This document shows positions 21,526-30,681 of a DNA stretch of 64,000 bases, piece by piece. Below the pieces are notes generated by a model. The model ran no database searches. It was not told the DNA's origin and saw only the letters and a list, made by a program, of their open reading frames with translations. Made by a program: the position numbers and the translations under genes. The stretch comes from an uncultured Prochlorococcus sp. (GTDB lineage: Bacteria; Cyanobacteriota; Cyanobacteriia; PCC-6307; Cyanobiaceae), in contig CACMCA010000004.1 in the NCBI GenBank assembly GCA_902612005.1, positions 58,220 to 122,219 on the forward strand, in the 5' to 3' direction. The first letter of the stretch is position 1, and each line of letters starts with the position of its first letter.

Positions 21526-22129
21526 CAATTTCATCTATTATTTTGTCAACCACAGATTTATTTCTTACAAGATTTCTATGTTTATATACTTTTACTGATA
21601 TTTTTTTTCCAAAATTTAAATTTGTCCACCAGCCAGGAAAAACCATTAAATCCCAATAAGTAAAGAAATTTATACACTCGATATCATCAAGAAAAAAATC
21701 ATTATCTGCAAGTTCTCTCAAAAATTTACTATTTATTTTCATTTCTGATATTCCTCTAAAAGGGTATTTAGATATTAATTGAGCCATCAAAGTTCCTTTG
21801 TGAGGGGAACCTATAGATATTAATCTTCTTGTTCTTTTATATCCATTAAATTTTTGAAGCCAGTACCTACCAATTATTCCTCCCATAGAAAATCCTAAAA
21901 TATCTATTTCTTTTTCTAAACCATATTTCTCTAAAATAAATTTGTTTAATTTATTAGTCAATTCCAAAATTGAAGTCATTCCATATGAATGCTTTAGAGT
22001 TGGGGCAAAATATTCAATGCCATTATCATCAAGTTTTGAGGTAATAGAAGAAAAAATACTTGAAGTATTCCAAAGACCATGAATCAATATAATGGGATTT
22101 CTTTTTTCCAAAACTTTAATTATTTTCAA
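21518..22129 (-). CDS. Alpha/beta hydrolase, lipase-like
   Basis: A 203-residue soluble protein. It has an oxyanion-loop-like LIHGLWNTSSIF (about 15-26), the nucleophile elbow GFSMGG at about 78-83, and SPHKGTLMAQ further on, which resembles the lipase/triacylglycerol-lipase group. No signal peptide is visible. The start is TTG and lies 14 bases inside the end of folB, so it is probably translated through coupling with folB. The substrate is unknown. Confidence 0.72.
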   Translation of the reverse strand: MKIIKVLEKRNPIILIHGLWNTSSIFSSITSKLDDNGIEYFAPTLKHSYGMTSILELTNKLNKFILEKYGLEKEIDILGFSMGGIIGRYWLQKFNGYKRTRRLISIGSPHKGTLMAQLISKYPFRGISEMKINSKFLRELADNDFFLDDIECINFFTYWDLMVFPGWWTNLNFGKKISVKVYKHRNLVRNKSVVDKIIDEIVK

Positions 22130-22478
22130 GAATTCTTACTATTGACACCTTCCCATCGAAACCTGTGATTGGAGGATTACATTTTGTTAAAATAATTTTA
22201 ATTTTAGAAAGCTTAAACTCTTGATCAATAATTTCTACAATTGCGTTTGAATATTTTTCAATTGTGAAACAATATATTTTCTTTGATTGATCTTTTAAAA
22301 TTTGAACTAATTTTGAATAGTCAACTGTTTTTTTAATATCATCATTTACTGTACATTTTTCAAAGTCAGTCCACAAAAATATATCCAAACTAAATAGTTG
22401 GCCTAATTCCCTTTCTTCTTGAAGAACGCCCACTCTAGCCCAAAGTTGAATATTCTCAATTTTTAAAAATGTTTCCAT
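22116..22478 (-). CDS. folB: Dihydroneopterin aldolase
   Basis: A small pterin enzyme of 120 residues that converts 7,8-dihydroneopterin to 6-hydroxymethyl-dihydropterin in folate synthesis. The opening IENIQLWARVGVLQEERELGQ (split here as IENIQLWARVGV and LQEERELGQ, about 7-28), with its conserved Glu, and VDYSKLVQ near 66 with FTIEKYSNAI near 84, match FolB. It lies 12 bases after proA and just upstream of the hydrolase gene on the minus strand. Confidence 0.93.
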   Translation of the reverse strand: METFLKIENIQLWARVGVLQEERELGQLFSLDIFLWTDFEKCTVNDDIKKTVDYSKLVQILKDQSKKIYCFTIEKYSNAIVEIIDQEFKLSKIKIILTKCNPPITGFDGKVSIVRILENN

Positions 22479-22489
22479 TTTAAAAAATT

Positions 22490-23800
22490 TTAAAGATCCT
22501 TATGAGTATAGATAGCCTTTCCAGATGAAAAATCATCAACTATATTCCCATGTCCTTTTAGGAAATATTTATATGTAACCAAACCCTCTAGGCCTACTGG
22601 TCCTCTTGGAGGTAAAGTTTGAGTAGATATCCCTACTTCAGCTCCGAACCCATATCTAAACCCATCTGCAAACCTAGTAGAGCAATTATGAAAAACACCT
22701 GCACTATCAACTACATTCATAAATTTATTAGCAGTGCTTAAATTTTCAGTAATTATTCCATCTGTATGTTTTGAACTATATTTTTGAACATGTGTGATTG
22801 CCTCCTCCAAATCATCAACAATTTTTATCGATAAGATTAAATCTAAATATTCAGTTTGCCAATCTTCTACACTAGCTTCATATTTTAACCCTAATTCAAC
22901 TGATCTTTTATCTCCAATTAATTTAACATCATTAGAATTAAACAAAGGAATGGCCATTTCTAGAAAAGCTGGTGCAATATCTTTATGGACTAATAAAGTT
23001 TCAATAGCATTACACGCTGCTGGGTATTGAATTTTACTGTCCAAAGCGACTGATAAAGCCATCTCTAGATTTGCTTCAATATCTACGTACAAATGACAAA
23101 TTCCATCAGCATGTCCTAGCACAGGAATTCTAGTATTCTCTTGAATAAATTTAACTAATTCATTACTTCCTCTAGGAATTATTAAATTAATATATTTCTC
23201 AAGATTTAACATGGACATGCTATCTTTTCTGCTTGTTAGTAAACATATTGCATTTTTATCAAGACCTGATTCATGTAAACCTTCTTGCAATGCTTTGACT
23301 ATTGCAGTATTTGTTAAATTGGCTTCACTACCACCTTTTAGAATTACTCCATTACCTGATCTTATTGCTAAAGAACTAATCTGCATCACGGCATCTGGCC
23401 TTGATTCAAAAATAACCCCTAAGACTCCAATTGGTACAGTTTTTCTTTCTAAGATCAATCCCTTTGAAAGCTCTCTTTTAATTTGAATTTGATTTACAGG
23501 ATCAGTCAATTCTCCAACTTTTCTTACTCCTTCAATTCCTGAATATAATTTTTCTTTTGATAACTTTAATCTAGAGAGTAAAGCCTTTGAAATACCTTTT
23601 TTTTCTGCAATTTGATAATCCTCATTATTGGCCTCTAAAATTTCATTAGTATTTTTTTCTAGATAATTAGCCATAAAATTTAAGGCTTTAATTCTATTTT
23701 TATTTTTATTCTGACTTATTTTTATTGATGCCAAACGAACTTGATCAGCTTTTTGTAAAAGATCATTATCTGGTTGTGGAACTTCAAAGATATTGGCCAT
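22490..23800 (-). CDS. proA: Gamma-glutamyl phosphate reductase
   Basis: An NADPH-dependent aldehyde-dehydrogenase-fold enzyme of proline synthesis, 436 residues. The hallmarks are VIFESRPDA (about 130-138), the glycine-rich GNGVILKGGSEA, the catalytic Cys in QYPAACNAIETLLVH, and the C-terminal HNCSTRFADGFRYGFGAEVGIS region (near 375-395). It is the first gene of a run with folB and the lipase-like gene. The start is a clear ATG at 23798-23800, about 66 bases from the end of the TamB-like gene. Confidence 0.96.
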   Translation of the reverse strand: MANIFEVPQPDNDLLQKADQVRLASIKISQNKNKNRIKALNFMANYLEKNTNEILEANNEDYQIAEKKGISKALLSRLKLSKEKLYSGIEGVRKVGELTDPVNQIQIKRELSKGLILERKTVPIGVLGVIFESRPDAVMQISSLAIRSGNGVILKGGSEANLTNTAIVKALQEGLHESGLDKNAICLLTSRKDSMSMLNLEKYINLIIPRGSNELVKFIQENTRIPVLGHADGICHLYVDIEANLEMALSVALDSKIQYPAACNAIETLLVHKDIAPAFLEMAIPLFNSNDVKLIGDKRSVELGLKYEASVEDWQTEYLDLILSIKIVDDLEEAITHVQKYSSKHTDGIITENLSTANKFMNVVDSAGVFHNCSTRFADGFRYGFGAEVGISTQTLPPRGPVGLEGLVTYKYFLKGHGNIVDDFSSGKAIYTHKDL

Positions 23801-23866
23801 AATATTTTTTAGTTAATTAAATAATAATTCAAAATCAAGATTCTTTAAACTAACTTTCTTTTTGGC

Positions 23867-26800
23867 TTAATATCTAAAAAATAATTGAATTTGACTTTTC
23901 CAATCACCATTCCAATCATAAGAACCTAATAATTCTAAATTTGGATTTGCCTGAAAAGTCAAAATTCCCGAAGATGAAAGATCATCTCTTCCAGGAACGG
24001 TTTGAAAGGCAAAATTTATTGCATCAGTAACATCAAGTCCTATTTCCGCCACCCAAGCTTGAGAAGATGATTGCCCATCATTTTCTATATTTAAATTTCT
24101 GTCGGAAAAAATATTATTTAAAGAATCATCATTTTCTATTAAAGCTGGATATAAAAACACCTGAAATCTCTCACTAAAAGCATCTGCATTATTAAGTTGG
24201 GAAATAAATGCTCTATTTATTAAATTTGCAGAGTTGCCTCCAATCAACCCAATTATTTGTGATCTGTTATAACTTGGAGTACTTCTAAGTTGGATTCTTT
24301 TATTTTCATCTTCAAAAGATAATTGATCTAAAAATCCTTCATAAGAGGCTTCAATTTTGATAAGCCTTGAATTACCAATCCCAAATGATCCAAACCCTTT
24401 TGAAGTCGTATCTGAATCAAGTTCCCCAGAGATGTTGAAATCATTATTATTTTGACTTATAGGTATAATTGAATCGGGAACTTTACTAACCAACGAAAAA
24501 TTAATAAATGGAACAACACCACTTCTTGACGCAAATAAAATGTAATTATCTTTATTTTTATCAAGTTTAAACGGTGTAGTATATAGATTTGCTCTACCTT
24601 TCTTAAGAAAAATAAGACCTCTAGCATTTAGATCTTTTCCTACTTTGCCATTTATAGTAAGGTCTAATTTGGTATCTAAATAAGCTTGAATTATCTCCGA
24701 ATATTTAAGTTTAAATTCTGGTCCAAGTTTTAATTTAAGATTATTAAAACTCAAATTATCCAAATAATTAGGCAAAGTTTCTCCTAAAAGAACAGAATTC
24801 AAAATTGTTTCATTTGAAATTATTTCAATACTTTCATTATTGTTCCAATTCAGTTCTAGCCAATCTTTTTTATCGTCTTTTCTTATAAAATCATTTTCTT
24901 TTTTATTGTTTTGATCGGTGCTATTAAAATTAATAAATCCATTATTAAAAGATAGAGATCCACCCAAAACAGGATTTTCAAATGAGCCCCTTAAAACTAT
25001 ATCTGAATCAATTAAAAAATTAAAATTATCTTTTTTAAAATTAAATCTATTTGTTATCAAATTAATTTCTGCCTTCTCGGCATCATGCAGACCATAAAGA
25101 GGCAAAGACCCTTTTATAAAAATTTCCCCAGAATCTTCAGACTTTGCTTTTAGATTATTAATCTCTAAAGAATCAAAATCAAAAATTATTAAGCTATTAA
25201 TATCTTTTAATATATTGCGTAAAAAATCAATTTCAGAATCTTTAATTACGATAAATCCATTTAATAGAGGTTTATTTAAGGTTCCTTTTAGGAGCATCCT
25301 AAGATTCACATCACCTTTTTTAAAGGTAAAGTATTCATCAGCTAAGATATCTATTAACTCCAAAAATTTTCCATTCCCAATCAATCTTAGATCTAATTCA
25401 TCTGATTTATTTATAGGTATTGCGCCTTCAATATTAATTGGGATTTCAGAATCATTTATTAGAAGGGAAAAATCAATATCAAAAATATAATTATTAAAAT
25501 CAACCAGCCCTTTATCAAATATTATTATGTTATTTTTTATTGATGAATTATTGGAAAAAATTTCACTAGAAAAAGATTTTGTATCAAGATCATAAAATAA
25601 ATTCATATCCAAACCTCCAAGAAAATCTCTTGGTTTATCTAAAAAGATATTTGCTGCACTTAATGGTAATTTTTTGATTCTCAAGGAACCTTTTCCTTTT
25701 AATAATCCTCCTTCCAAATCAATAGAAAATTCCTCTTTATTATTCTTATTGTCATTTCCAGATACCTCAAGATAGCCATTTAATTTTGCATTCAATTTGT
25801 AATTGACTGGTCTATCGCCATTAATAGTTATTTTCCCGTTATATCTACTTCTAAATTTATTTAAATATTTTTGCAAATTTAATTTATCCTCTAGCACATT
25901 ACTTTTTTCAATAAAGTTATTTATAAAATCGATCCTCTCTTTAAATGATTTACTATAATTATTTATTTCCAAATCATCCAAAATATTCGATTTACTTATG
26001 GGAATAACTTTTTTATTATCAAAGTTAAAAATATCAATAGCGGTAAGAATAGTCCAACTAGTACTTACATTCGTGAATTCTGAATTAATTAAATTATTTT
26101 TATTTGAATCATATTCGACTTCAATTACTCCTCCATCAATTGGATACAGTGAAGAATTTATATAAAAATAATTATTGTTGACGCTGAAATCAAATAATGA
26201 ATTGGCTAGATTAATATTTCTATATTTACCTAAACTCCAAGCAAGTCGCCCAACAAGAGATGACTGGTCTGAAGAAATTGATCCTTCACCATTAATAATT
26301 CCGTCAATCTTATCAAATTGATTTTTATTTAAAGATAATTCAAGTTCATCAAGAGGAAAATTATCCGCTCGCCAGTTATAACCATCTTCCTCTTTGAAAA
26401 TACCTACAGTCCCTTTATTTGAGTTAAAAACTCTTATAAAATTTGCATTATCTATTTTAAGATCAGAATCAAACTTAATTGAGAGAAATGAAGGGATTGG
26501 AGAATATCTATTTTTCATATTTAGCAGAAATACATTATTTTCATTTCTAATATCGCCCTCCCATGTTTCTCTAATGCGGATACCTTTAAAGTGCGGATAA
26601 TCAACATTAAAGTTTATAGAAATATCAGGATCAGTAATTTTTCCTTTCAATATTCCTTTGGCAGTAATAAAACCCCTAATATCATTTTTTCGGAAAATAT
26701 TTAAATTAGATAATTGTGTTCTATTTATTTTGAAACTAGTATCTATATCACCAAAATTAATACCTCTTCTATCAAACCAGTAGGGAATATTACCCGATAA

Positions 26801-27808
26801 TTTGATATCTGGATTAAGGCTATTAATATATCCAATACTTCCTGTTAGATTAATATTATTGGAACTTTTATTAAGTGGTACATTGAGATTAAAATTCGAA
26901 GTCAAAGTTCCATAATTTAATTTTTCTGTATTACCAACTAAATTATTATCTTTACAAAAAAACCTAGTTGAATCTGAATTTATATTCTCTGCGAAATCTT
27001 CTGGTTTTATTTTTAAATTAGTAAAAGAAAATCTTCCTTCACAAAATGTACCCTTTGATGATTTATTAAATTTAAAGTTAGATTTAAAGGTACCCTTTTT
27101 AAAGCTAATTTTTCTATTAGCAATAATATATTCTGAATTCTCAAGATCTAAACCCTTAGAAAATAAATCCAGTTTTAAAAAGTCTTGATTTAACTTTGTA
27201 TTAAATTTAAATTTTAAAAAACCCTTTTCATCAAAATTTGATTTTACATTTGCAATGATTTGACTATTTCTTGACTTGTAAATAATATTACCTTTTATTT
27301 TTGTTTTTAATCCTGATTTATTAACCTTTAGATCTGAATATTTATTTAAGTTAAAGTTCAATTCATATTTTGATTGTGATTTCTTTGTAATTCGATCATT
27401 TTTATAGGATTTGTCCCTATTAAAAAAATCTCTATCTATATTTATAGATGCTTTCTTAGGACTTATTTTAACAATCCATTTTTGTTTTAAAAAAGATCTA
27501 AAAGGCATAATGCCCACATATACATTTTTGGCTGTAATTTCAGAATCAATATTTTTTTTATCATTAATTTTTGAATTAGCCAAAGAAATACCTAGAAATC
27601 TAATCCCGACATAATCACCTAAATCAACATCTTTATCTAATAGATTCTCAATACTTTTTTCTAGTTCTACTTTCCTAGAACTATAAGTTTCTTTTAAAAA
27701 ATTATTTAATAAAAAAGTGCCTAAAAAACCCAAAGGTAAAAGCATCCCTACCAAAAGAATCTTAGTATTTAAATTTAGAGATCTAATTTTTTTCAAGTTA
27801 GAGCCCAA
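23867..27808 (-). CDS. TamB-like translocation and assembly protein (DUF490)
   Basis: A very large protein of 1313 residues. It has one N-terminal membrane anchor (about 16-35, LLVGMLLPLGFLGTFLL) and then long beta-rich repeats rich in Asn, Ile, Ser and Lys. The C-terminal part, with GRANLYTTPFKL (about 1105), ASYEGFLDQLSFEDEN, SRSQIIGLIGG-like residues and EIGLDVTDAINFAFQTVPGRDDL, matches the DUF490 domain of TamB/Tic236-type proteins. These span from the inner membrane to the outer membrane and aid protein or lipid transport. The start codon is TTG. It is divergent from the small Ycf51-like gene. Confidence 0.85.
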   Translation of the reverse strand: MGSNLKKIRSLNLNTKILLVGMLLPLGFLGTFLLNNFLKETYSSRKVELEKSIENLLDKDVDLGDYVGIRFLGISLANSKINDKKNIDSEITAKNVYVGIMPFRSFLKQKWIVKISPKKASINIDRDFFNRDKSYKNDRITKKSQSKYELNFNLNKYSDLKVNKSGLKTKIKGNIIYKSRNSQIIANVKSNFDEKGFLKFKFNTKLNQDFLKLDLFSKGLDLENSEYIIANRKISFKKGTFKSNFKFNKSSKGTFCEGRFSFTNLKIKPEDFAENINSDSTRFFCKDNNLVGNTEKLNYGTLTSNFNLNVPLNKSSNNINLTGSIGYINSLNPDIKLSGNIPYWFDRRGINFGDIDTSFKINRTQLSNLNIFRKNDIRGFITAKGILKGKITDPDISINFNVDYPHFKGIRIRETWEGDIRNENNVFLLNMKNRYSPIPSFLSIKFDSDLKIDNANFIRVFNSNKGTVGIFKEEDGYNWRADNFPLDELELSLNKNQFDKIDGIINGEGSISSDQSSLVGRLAWSLGKYRNINLANSLFDFSVNNNYFYINSSLYPIDGGVIEVEYDSNKNNLINSEFTNVSTSWTILTAIDIFNFDNKKVIPISKSNILDDLEINNYSKSFKERIDFINNFIEKSNVLEDKLNLQKYLNKFRSRYNGKITINGDRPVNYKLNAKLNGYLEVSGNDNKNNKEEFSIDLEGGLLKGKGSLRIKKLPLSAANIFLDKPRDFLGGLDMNLFYDLDTKSFSSEIFSNNSSIKNNIIIFDKGLVDFNNYIFDIDFSLLINDSEIPINIEGAIPINKSDELDLRLIGNGKFLELIDILADEYFTFKKGDVNLRMLLKGTLNKPLLNGFIVIKDSEIDFLRNILKDINSLIIFDFDSLEINNLKAKSEDSGEIFIKGSLPLYGLHDAEKAEINLITNRFNFKKDNFNFLIDSDIVLRGSFENPVLGGSLSFNNGFINFNSTDQNNKKENDFIRKDDKKDWLELNWNNNESIEIISNETILNSVLLGETLPNYLDNLSFNNLKLKLGPEFKLKYSEIIQAYLDTKLDLTINGKVGKDLNARGLIFLKKGRANLYTTPFKLDKNKDNYILFASRSGVVPFINFSLVSKVPDSIIPISQNNNDFNISGELDSDTTSKGFGSFGIGNSRLIKIEASYEGFLDQLSFEDENKRIQLRSTPSYNRSQIIGLIGGNSANLINRAFISQLNNADAFSERFQVFLYPALIENDDSLNNIFSDRNLNIENDGQSSSQAWVAEIGLDVTDAINFAFQTVPGRDDLSSSGILTFQANPNLELLGSYDWNGDWKSQIQLFFRY

Positions 27809-27860
27809 AAATAGAGTAGGCTTACAAAATATAAGAAATTAATCAGGTCAAAGCCACTAA

Positions 27861-28304
27861 ATGTCTTTTTTTGAACTATTAGAGAACTCACCCAAAATTT
27901 TTGGATTCCTTGGAATATTTCTTTTCATTTGCACAATAGCAGCTTTTATATTTAATTTTGGTTTTAAATTTCGAATAATTGGAGCAACTATCTTTTCATT
28001 ATTGCTTTCTTTGAGTAGTTGGGCATTTATTCAAAGCTACACCGAAAAGCTTGTAATAGAAGGTGCAAAATATCTTCCAATTGTTTATGATAATGGATTC
28101 GATTTAATTATTGTTAAAGCAGATGATGACTTTCCAGAAGAATCTATTGAACCAACTTTAGAACAATTATCAGAAAACTTAAGGAAAGGTAGCAGATCTG
28201 GTGCGAATGTAAAAATCAAGATAAGAAAACTTGAAAAAATTTCAGATGGTGTAAGTAAACCAGTGGTTATAGGAGAAGTTCAGAAGAATGTCAAAATGAA
28301 TTAG
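27861..28304 (+). CDS. Ycf51-like small membrane protein (DUF2518)
   Basis: A 147-residue protein with two membrane segments at about 13-32 and 34-55 and a soluble C-terminal part that includes DDDFPEESIEPTLEQLSENL and VKIKIRKLEKIS. This resembles the Ycf51/DUF2518 family of cyanobacteria and red-algal plastids, as I remember it. The function is unknown. It is the first of three small genes in a row upstream of a CocE-type hydrolase, and it is divergent from the TamB-like gene with a 52-base gap. Confidence 0.65.
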   Translation: MSFFELLENSPKIFGFLGIFLFICTIAAFIFNFGFKFRIIGATIFSLLLSLSSWAFIQSYTEKLVIEGAKYLPIVYDNGFDLIIVKADDDFPEESIEPTLEQLSENLRKGSRSGANVKIKIRKLEKISDGVSKPVVIGEVQKNVKMN

Positions 28305-28314
28305 TCTTCTAAAA

Positions 28315-28734
28315 ATGGAAAGTAAAACTTTTTTAAATTTTTTGCCAACTAATTTTAGACATGAGAAATCTTTTTTTATTCAAAATAATCTAACTGACTT
28401 TGAAAAATTAAGTAACCTTTCGGACTTAGATATAAATGAGATTCAAAGAAGATCTTCACTATGTACATTGAATAATCTAAAAAAAATTAGAGCTATAGCT
28501 ATTTTTAAAAAAAAAATTGGAATTTCTCCACCTCAAGGATATCTACTTTTACATTGCGGTATATCTTCTATAAAATCATTATCACTATCTACACCTTATG
28601 AATTAGAACGCAAAATTGCTAGATTAGAAAGAATTCTTAGAGTAAAAACTGAGACAGTTACAACTTTTATTCTCTTAAAAGAATGGATTAAAAAAGCTAG
28701 TCAAATCGAAAAATCTATTGGAGATCTTGGATAA
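28315..28734 (+). CDS. DUF4332-like protein with helix-hairpin-helix character
   Basis: A 139-residue soluble basic protein. Residues 20-75 (LTDFEKLSNLSDLDINEIQRRS, given as a helical stretch with LCTLNNLKKIRAIAIF after it) and 85-100 (LLHCGISSIKSLSLSTPYEL) look like two helix-hairpin-helix units of the DUF4332 family. That suggests nucleic-acid binding, but this is inference. It starts ten bases after the Ycf51-like gene and is probably co-transcribed with it. Confidence 0.6.
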   Translation: MESKTFLNFLPTNFRHEKSFFIQNNLTDFEKLSNLSDLDINEIQRRSSLCTLNNLKKIRAIAIFKKKIGISPPQGYLLLHCGISSIKSLSLSTPYELERKIARLERILRVKTETVTTFILLKEWIKKASQIEKSIGDLG

Positions 28735-28774
28735 AAAAAATTTTTAATGTAGAATTTAGATAAAGTTAGTGATA

Positions 28775-29041
28775 ATGAAACCTTTGTTATTTTTTTTATT
28801 TTTATTTTTCAACTCTTTATATCCTGTTTTAAGTCAATCTACCTTATTGGAAACTGTAAAAAAGAATCCAAACGAAGCTGAGAATTTATGTAATAAGTTT
28901 AGAGAGTTTAATTCCAAAGGTATTTCAGCTAGTTCAGACCAAGCTATAAAATATATATCAAACAAAAAAAAGTTAACTCCCGTTAACGCAGAGATCTTTT
29001 CTATTTACGTCATTGGGCTGCACTGCCCAGACATTATCTAA
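28775..29041 (+). CDS. Small secreted protein, unknown
   Basis: 88 residues from the ATG at 28775; the in-frame GTG six bases upstream is a less likely start. A strongly hydrophobic signal (KPLLFFLFLFFNSLYPVLS) probably ends near residue 21, leaving a mature part of about 67 residues with two cysteines (Cys in ENLCNKF and Cys in GLHCPDII). They could form one disulfide in the periplasm or lumen. The family is not recognised. It ends seven bases before the CocE-type gene. Confidence 0.65.
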   Translation: MKPLLFFLFLFFNSLYPVLSQSTLLETVKKNPNEAENLCNKFREFNSKGISASSDQAIKYISNKKKLTPVNAEIFSIYVIGLHCPDII

Positions 29042-29048
29042 AGCCTAA

Positions 29049-30629
29049 ATGTCTGGTTCAAGATGGTTTGACAAGTCTCTAGTACTTAGAGATGGTGTAA
29101 AACTTATATCCAGGATTTGGTTACCTAATAGTAATGGACCATGGCCTGCGTTATTAATGAGACAACCATATGGCAGGGAAATAGCTTCAACTATTACCTA
29201 TTCTCACCCAGAATGGTGGGCAAAAAAGGGGTATATGGTAATAATTCAAGATGTTAGAGGTATGGGTTCTTCTGAAGGAGTTTTTAATGGTTTTTCTCAA
29301 GAAGCTAGCGATACTTCAGAAACACATGAATGGGTAAGGTCTCTAAAAGAATGTAATGGGAAACTTGGGTTATATGGTTTTTCATATCAAGGATTTACTC
29401 AACTAACTGGCGAATTAAATTCAAAGCCGCCCGATTGTTTATCTCCAGCAATGACTGGGATGAATATTAAGGATCATTGGTGTTCAGATGGAGGAGCATA
29501 TTGGTGGCATAACAATATTGCATGGGGACTTCAAATCGCAGCACTAAAAATGAAAAGAGAAAATAAATTGCTTGAGTGGGAAAAGATAAGTTTAGCCTTA
29601 GAAAATAAAAGTTATTTAAGGGAAGGAATTGATATTTTAAAAAAGTATGATCCTAATAGCTTTGTTTTGGAATGGCTTAAAAATTTAAATAATTGTCGCC
29701 CATTTGAAGAATTTAAACCAATTTCATCATGGATTAAGCAACCTATGTTAATTATTGGAGGACTTTGGGATCCACATTTAAAAGGTGCCTTTGATCTTTA
29801 TAAAAAATCTAAAGAGGCTGGTGGAAGCCCAGAGATTATTATTGGGAATGCGACACATCTAAATTGGTGGGAGGGATCACAAGAATCTTTATTAAAATTT
29901 TTTGATAAACATTTAAAATCAGATAAAAATTTTAATTCACAGAAGTTTAAAGACGAGAAAAAAATATGGAATATTTCATTAAATAAATGGGAAGAATTAG
30001 ATAATAAATTTCACCCTGAATTTATTTTTGGGCTCAAAAGCGATGGCACAGCAAATGTAGAGGTTGAAGATGGAAGTCTGACCATAAATTCAAAAGGATC
30101 AGGATGGTTCACAATTGTTAATGACCCATGGAGACCAACTCCATCTGACGGTGGTCATTTAGGTCCAAATCCAGGAAAGTTTAATAGAGGTATTATTGAT
30201 AAACGCCTAGATGTAGGCGTTTTTCAAACTAATTCTTTTGAAGAAGATCAATATTTAACAGGAGTGCCCACATTAGAAATCCAAGTAAAAAGTGACCAGC
30301 CCAATTTCGATATCTGCCTTGCTTTATCTCTAGTTGAAGAAGGTAATGAAAAGGTGAATCAATTTTCAACCGGATTCTTAAGAGTTAAAAACTCCAAAAT
30401 AAGTGAGGAATGCATTTATCAAATCACAATGCAACCAACAAATATTTGTTTGAATAAAGATAGCAAACTTCGCTTATCTATATCTACAGCAGCTTATCCC
30501 GCTATTGGAGTTAATCCTGGATTTGGGGAGGGAAATGTTGGATCTCCTTCAGCAAATCATAGAGTTATTACTCTAAGTTTTAGCCTTGATAAAACATTTA
30601 TGAAAATGACCCCTTTTTTTAATAAATAA
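29049..30629 (+). CDS. CocE/NonD family hydrolase (X-Pro dipeptidyl-peptidase type)
   Basis: A 526-residue serine hydrolase. The alpha/beta core has the PYGREI start, QDVRGMGSSEG near residue 75, the nucleophile Ser112 in YGFSYQG, the probable catalytic Asp in GGLWDPH, and His in NATHLNWW. The C-terminal beta-jelly domain (about 330-526) is the X-Pro dipeptidyl-peptidase-like domain, with the GGHLGPNPGKF and GFGEGNVGSPSANHR segments. The true substrate (peptide or ester) is not known. A hairpin that looks like an intrinsic terminator lies inside the gene at 30201-30224. Confidence 0.88.
   Translation: MSGSRWFDKSLVLRDGVKLISRIWLPNSNGPWPALLMRQPYGREIASTITYSHPEWWAKKGYMVIIQDVRGMGSSEGVFNGFSQEASDTSETHEWVRSLKECNGKLGLYGFSYQGFTQLTGELNSKPPDCLSPAMTGMNIKDHWCSDGGAYWWHNNIAWGLQIAALKMKRENKLLEWEKISLALENKSYLREGIDILKKYDPNSFVLEWLKNLNNCRPFEEFKPISSWIKQPMLIIGGLWDPHLKGAFDLYKKSKEAGGSPEIIIGNATHLNWWEGSQESLLKFFDKHLKSDKNFNSQKFKDEKKIWNISLNKWEELDNKFHPEFIFGLKSDGTANVEVEDGSLTINSKGSGWFTIVNDPWRPTPSDGGHLGPNPGKFNRGIIDKRLDVGVFQTNSFEEDQYLTGVPTLEIQVKSDQPNFDICLALSLVEEGNEKVNQFSTGFLRVKNSKISEECIYQITMQPTNICLNKDSKLRLSISTAAYPAIGVNPGFGEGNVGSPSANHRVITLSFSLDKTFMKMTPFFNK
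30201..30224 (+). terminator. Terminator-like hairpin inside the CocE-type gene
   Basis: The nine-base arm AAACGCCTA (30201-30209) pairs perfectly with TAGGCGTTT (30214-30222) around a four-base loop GATG, and is followed by more T (TTTTT in total at 30220-30224). This has the form of a Rho-independent terminator, but it lies in a coding sequence, at about residue 385 of the CocE-type protein. While the RNA is being translated it would be masked by ribosomes. Its effect is therefore uncertain, and it could be chance. Confidence 0.45.
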
Positions 30630-30651
30630 TTATTTTTTTGGTTAATCATTT

Positions 30652-30673
30652 GATATTATTAATCGTTAATATC
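30652..30673. promoter_or_regulatory. Inverted repeat just upstream of glgB
   Basis: GATATTA (30652-30658) and TAATATC (30667-30673) form a seven-base inverted repeat with an eight-base spacer, nine bases ahead of the glgB ATG. It could be an operator or an RNA hairpin near the ribosome-binding site. AT-rich sequence makes chance repeats common, so confidence is low. Confidence 0.3.
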
Positions 30674-30681
30674 TACCAGTC

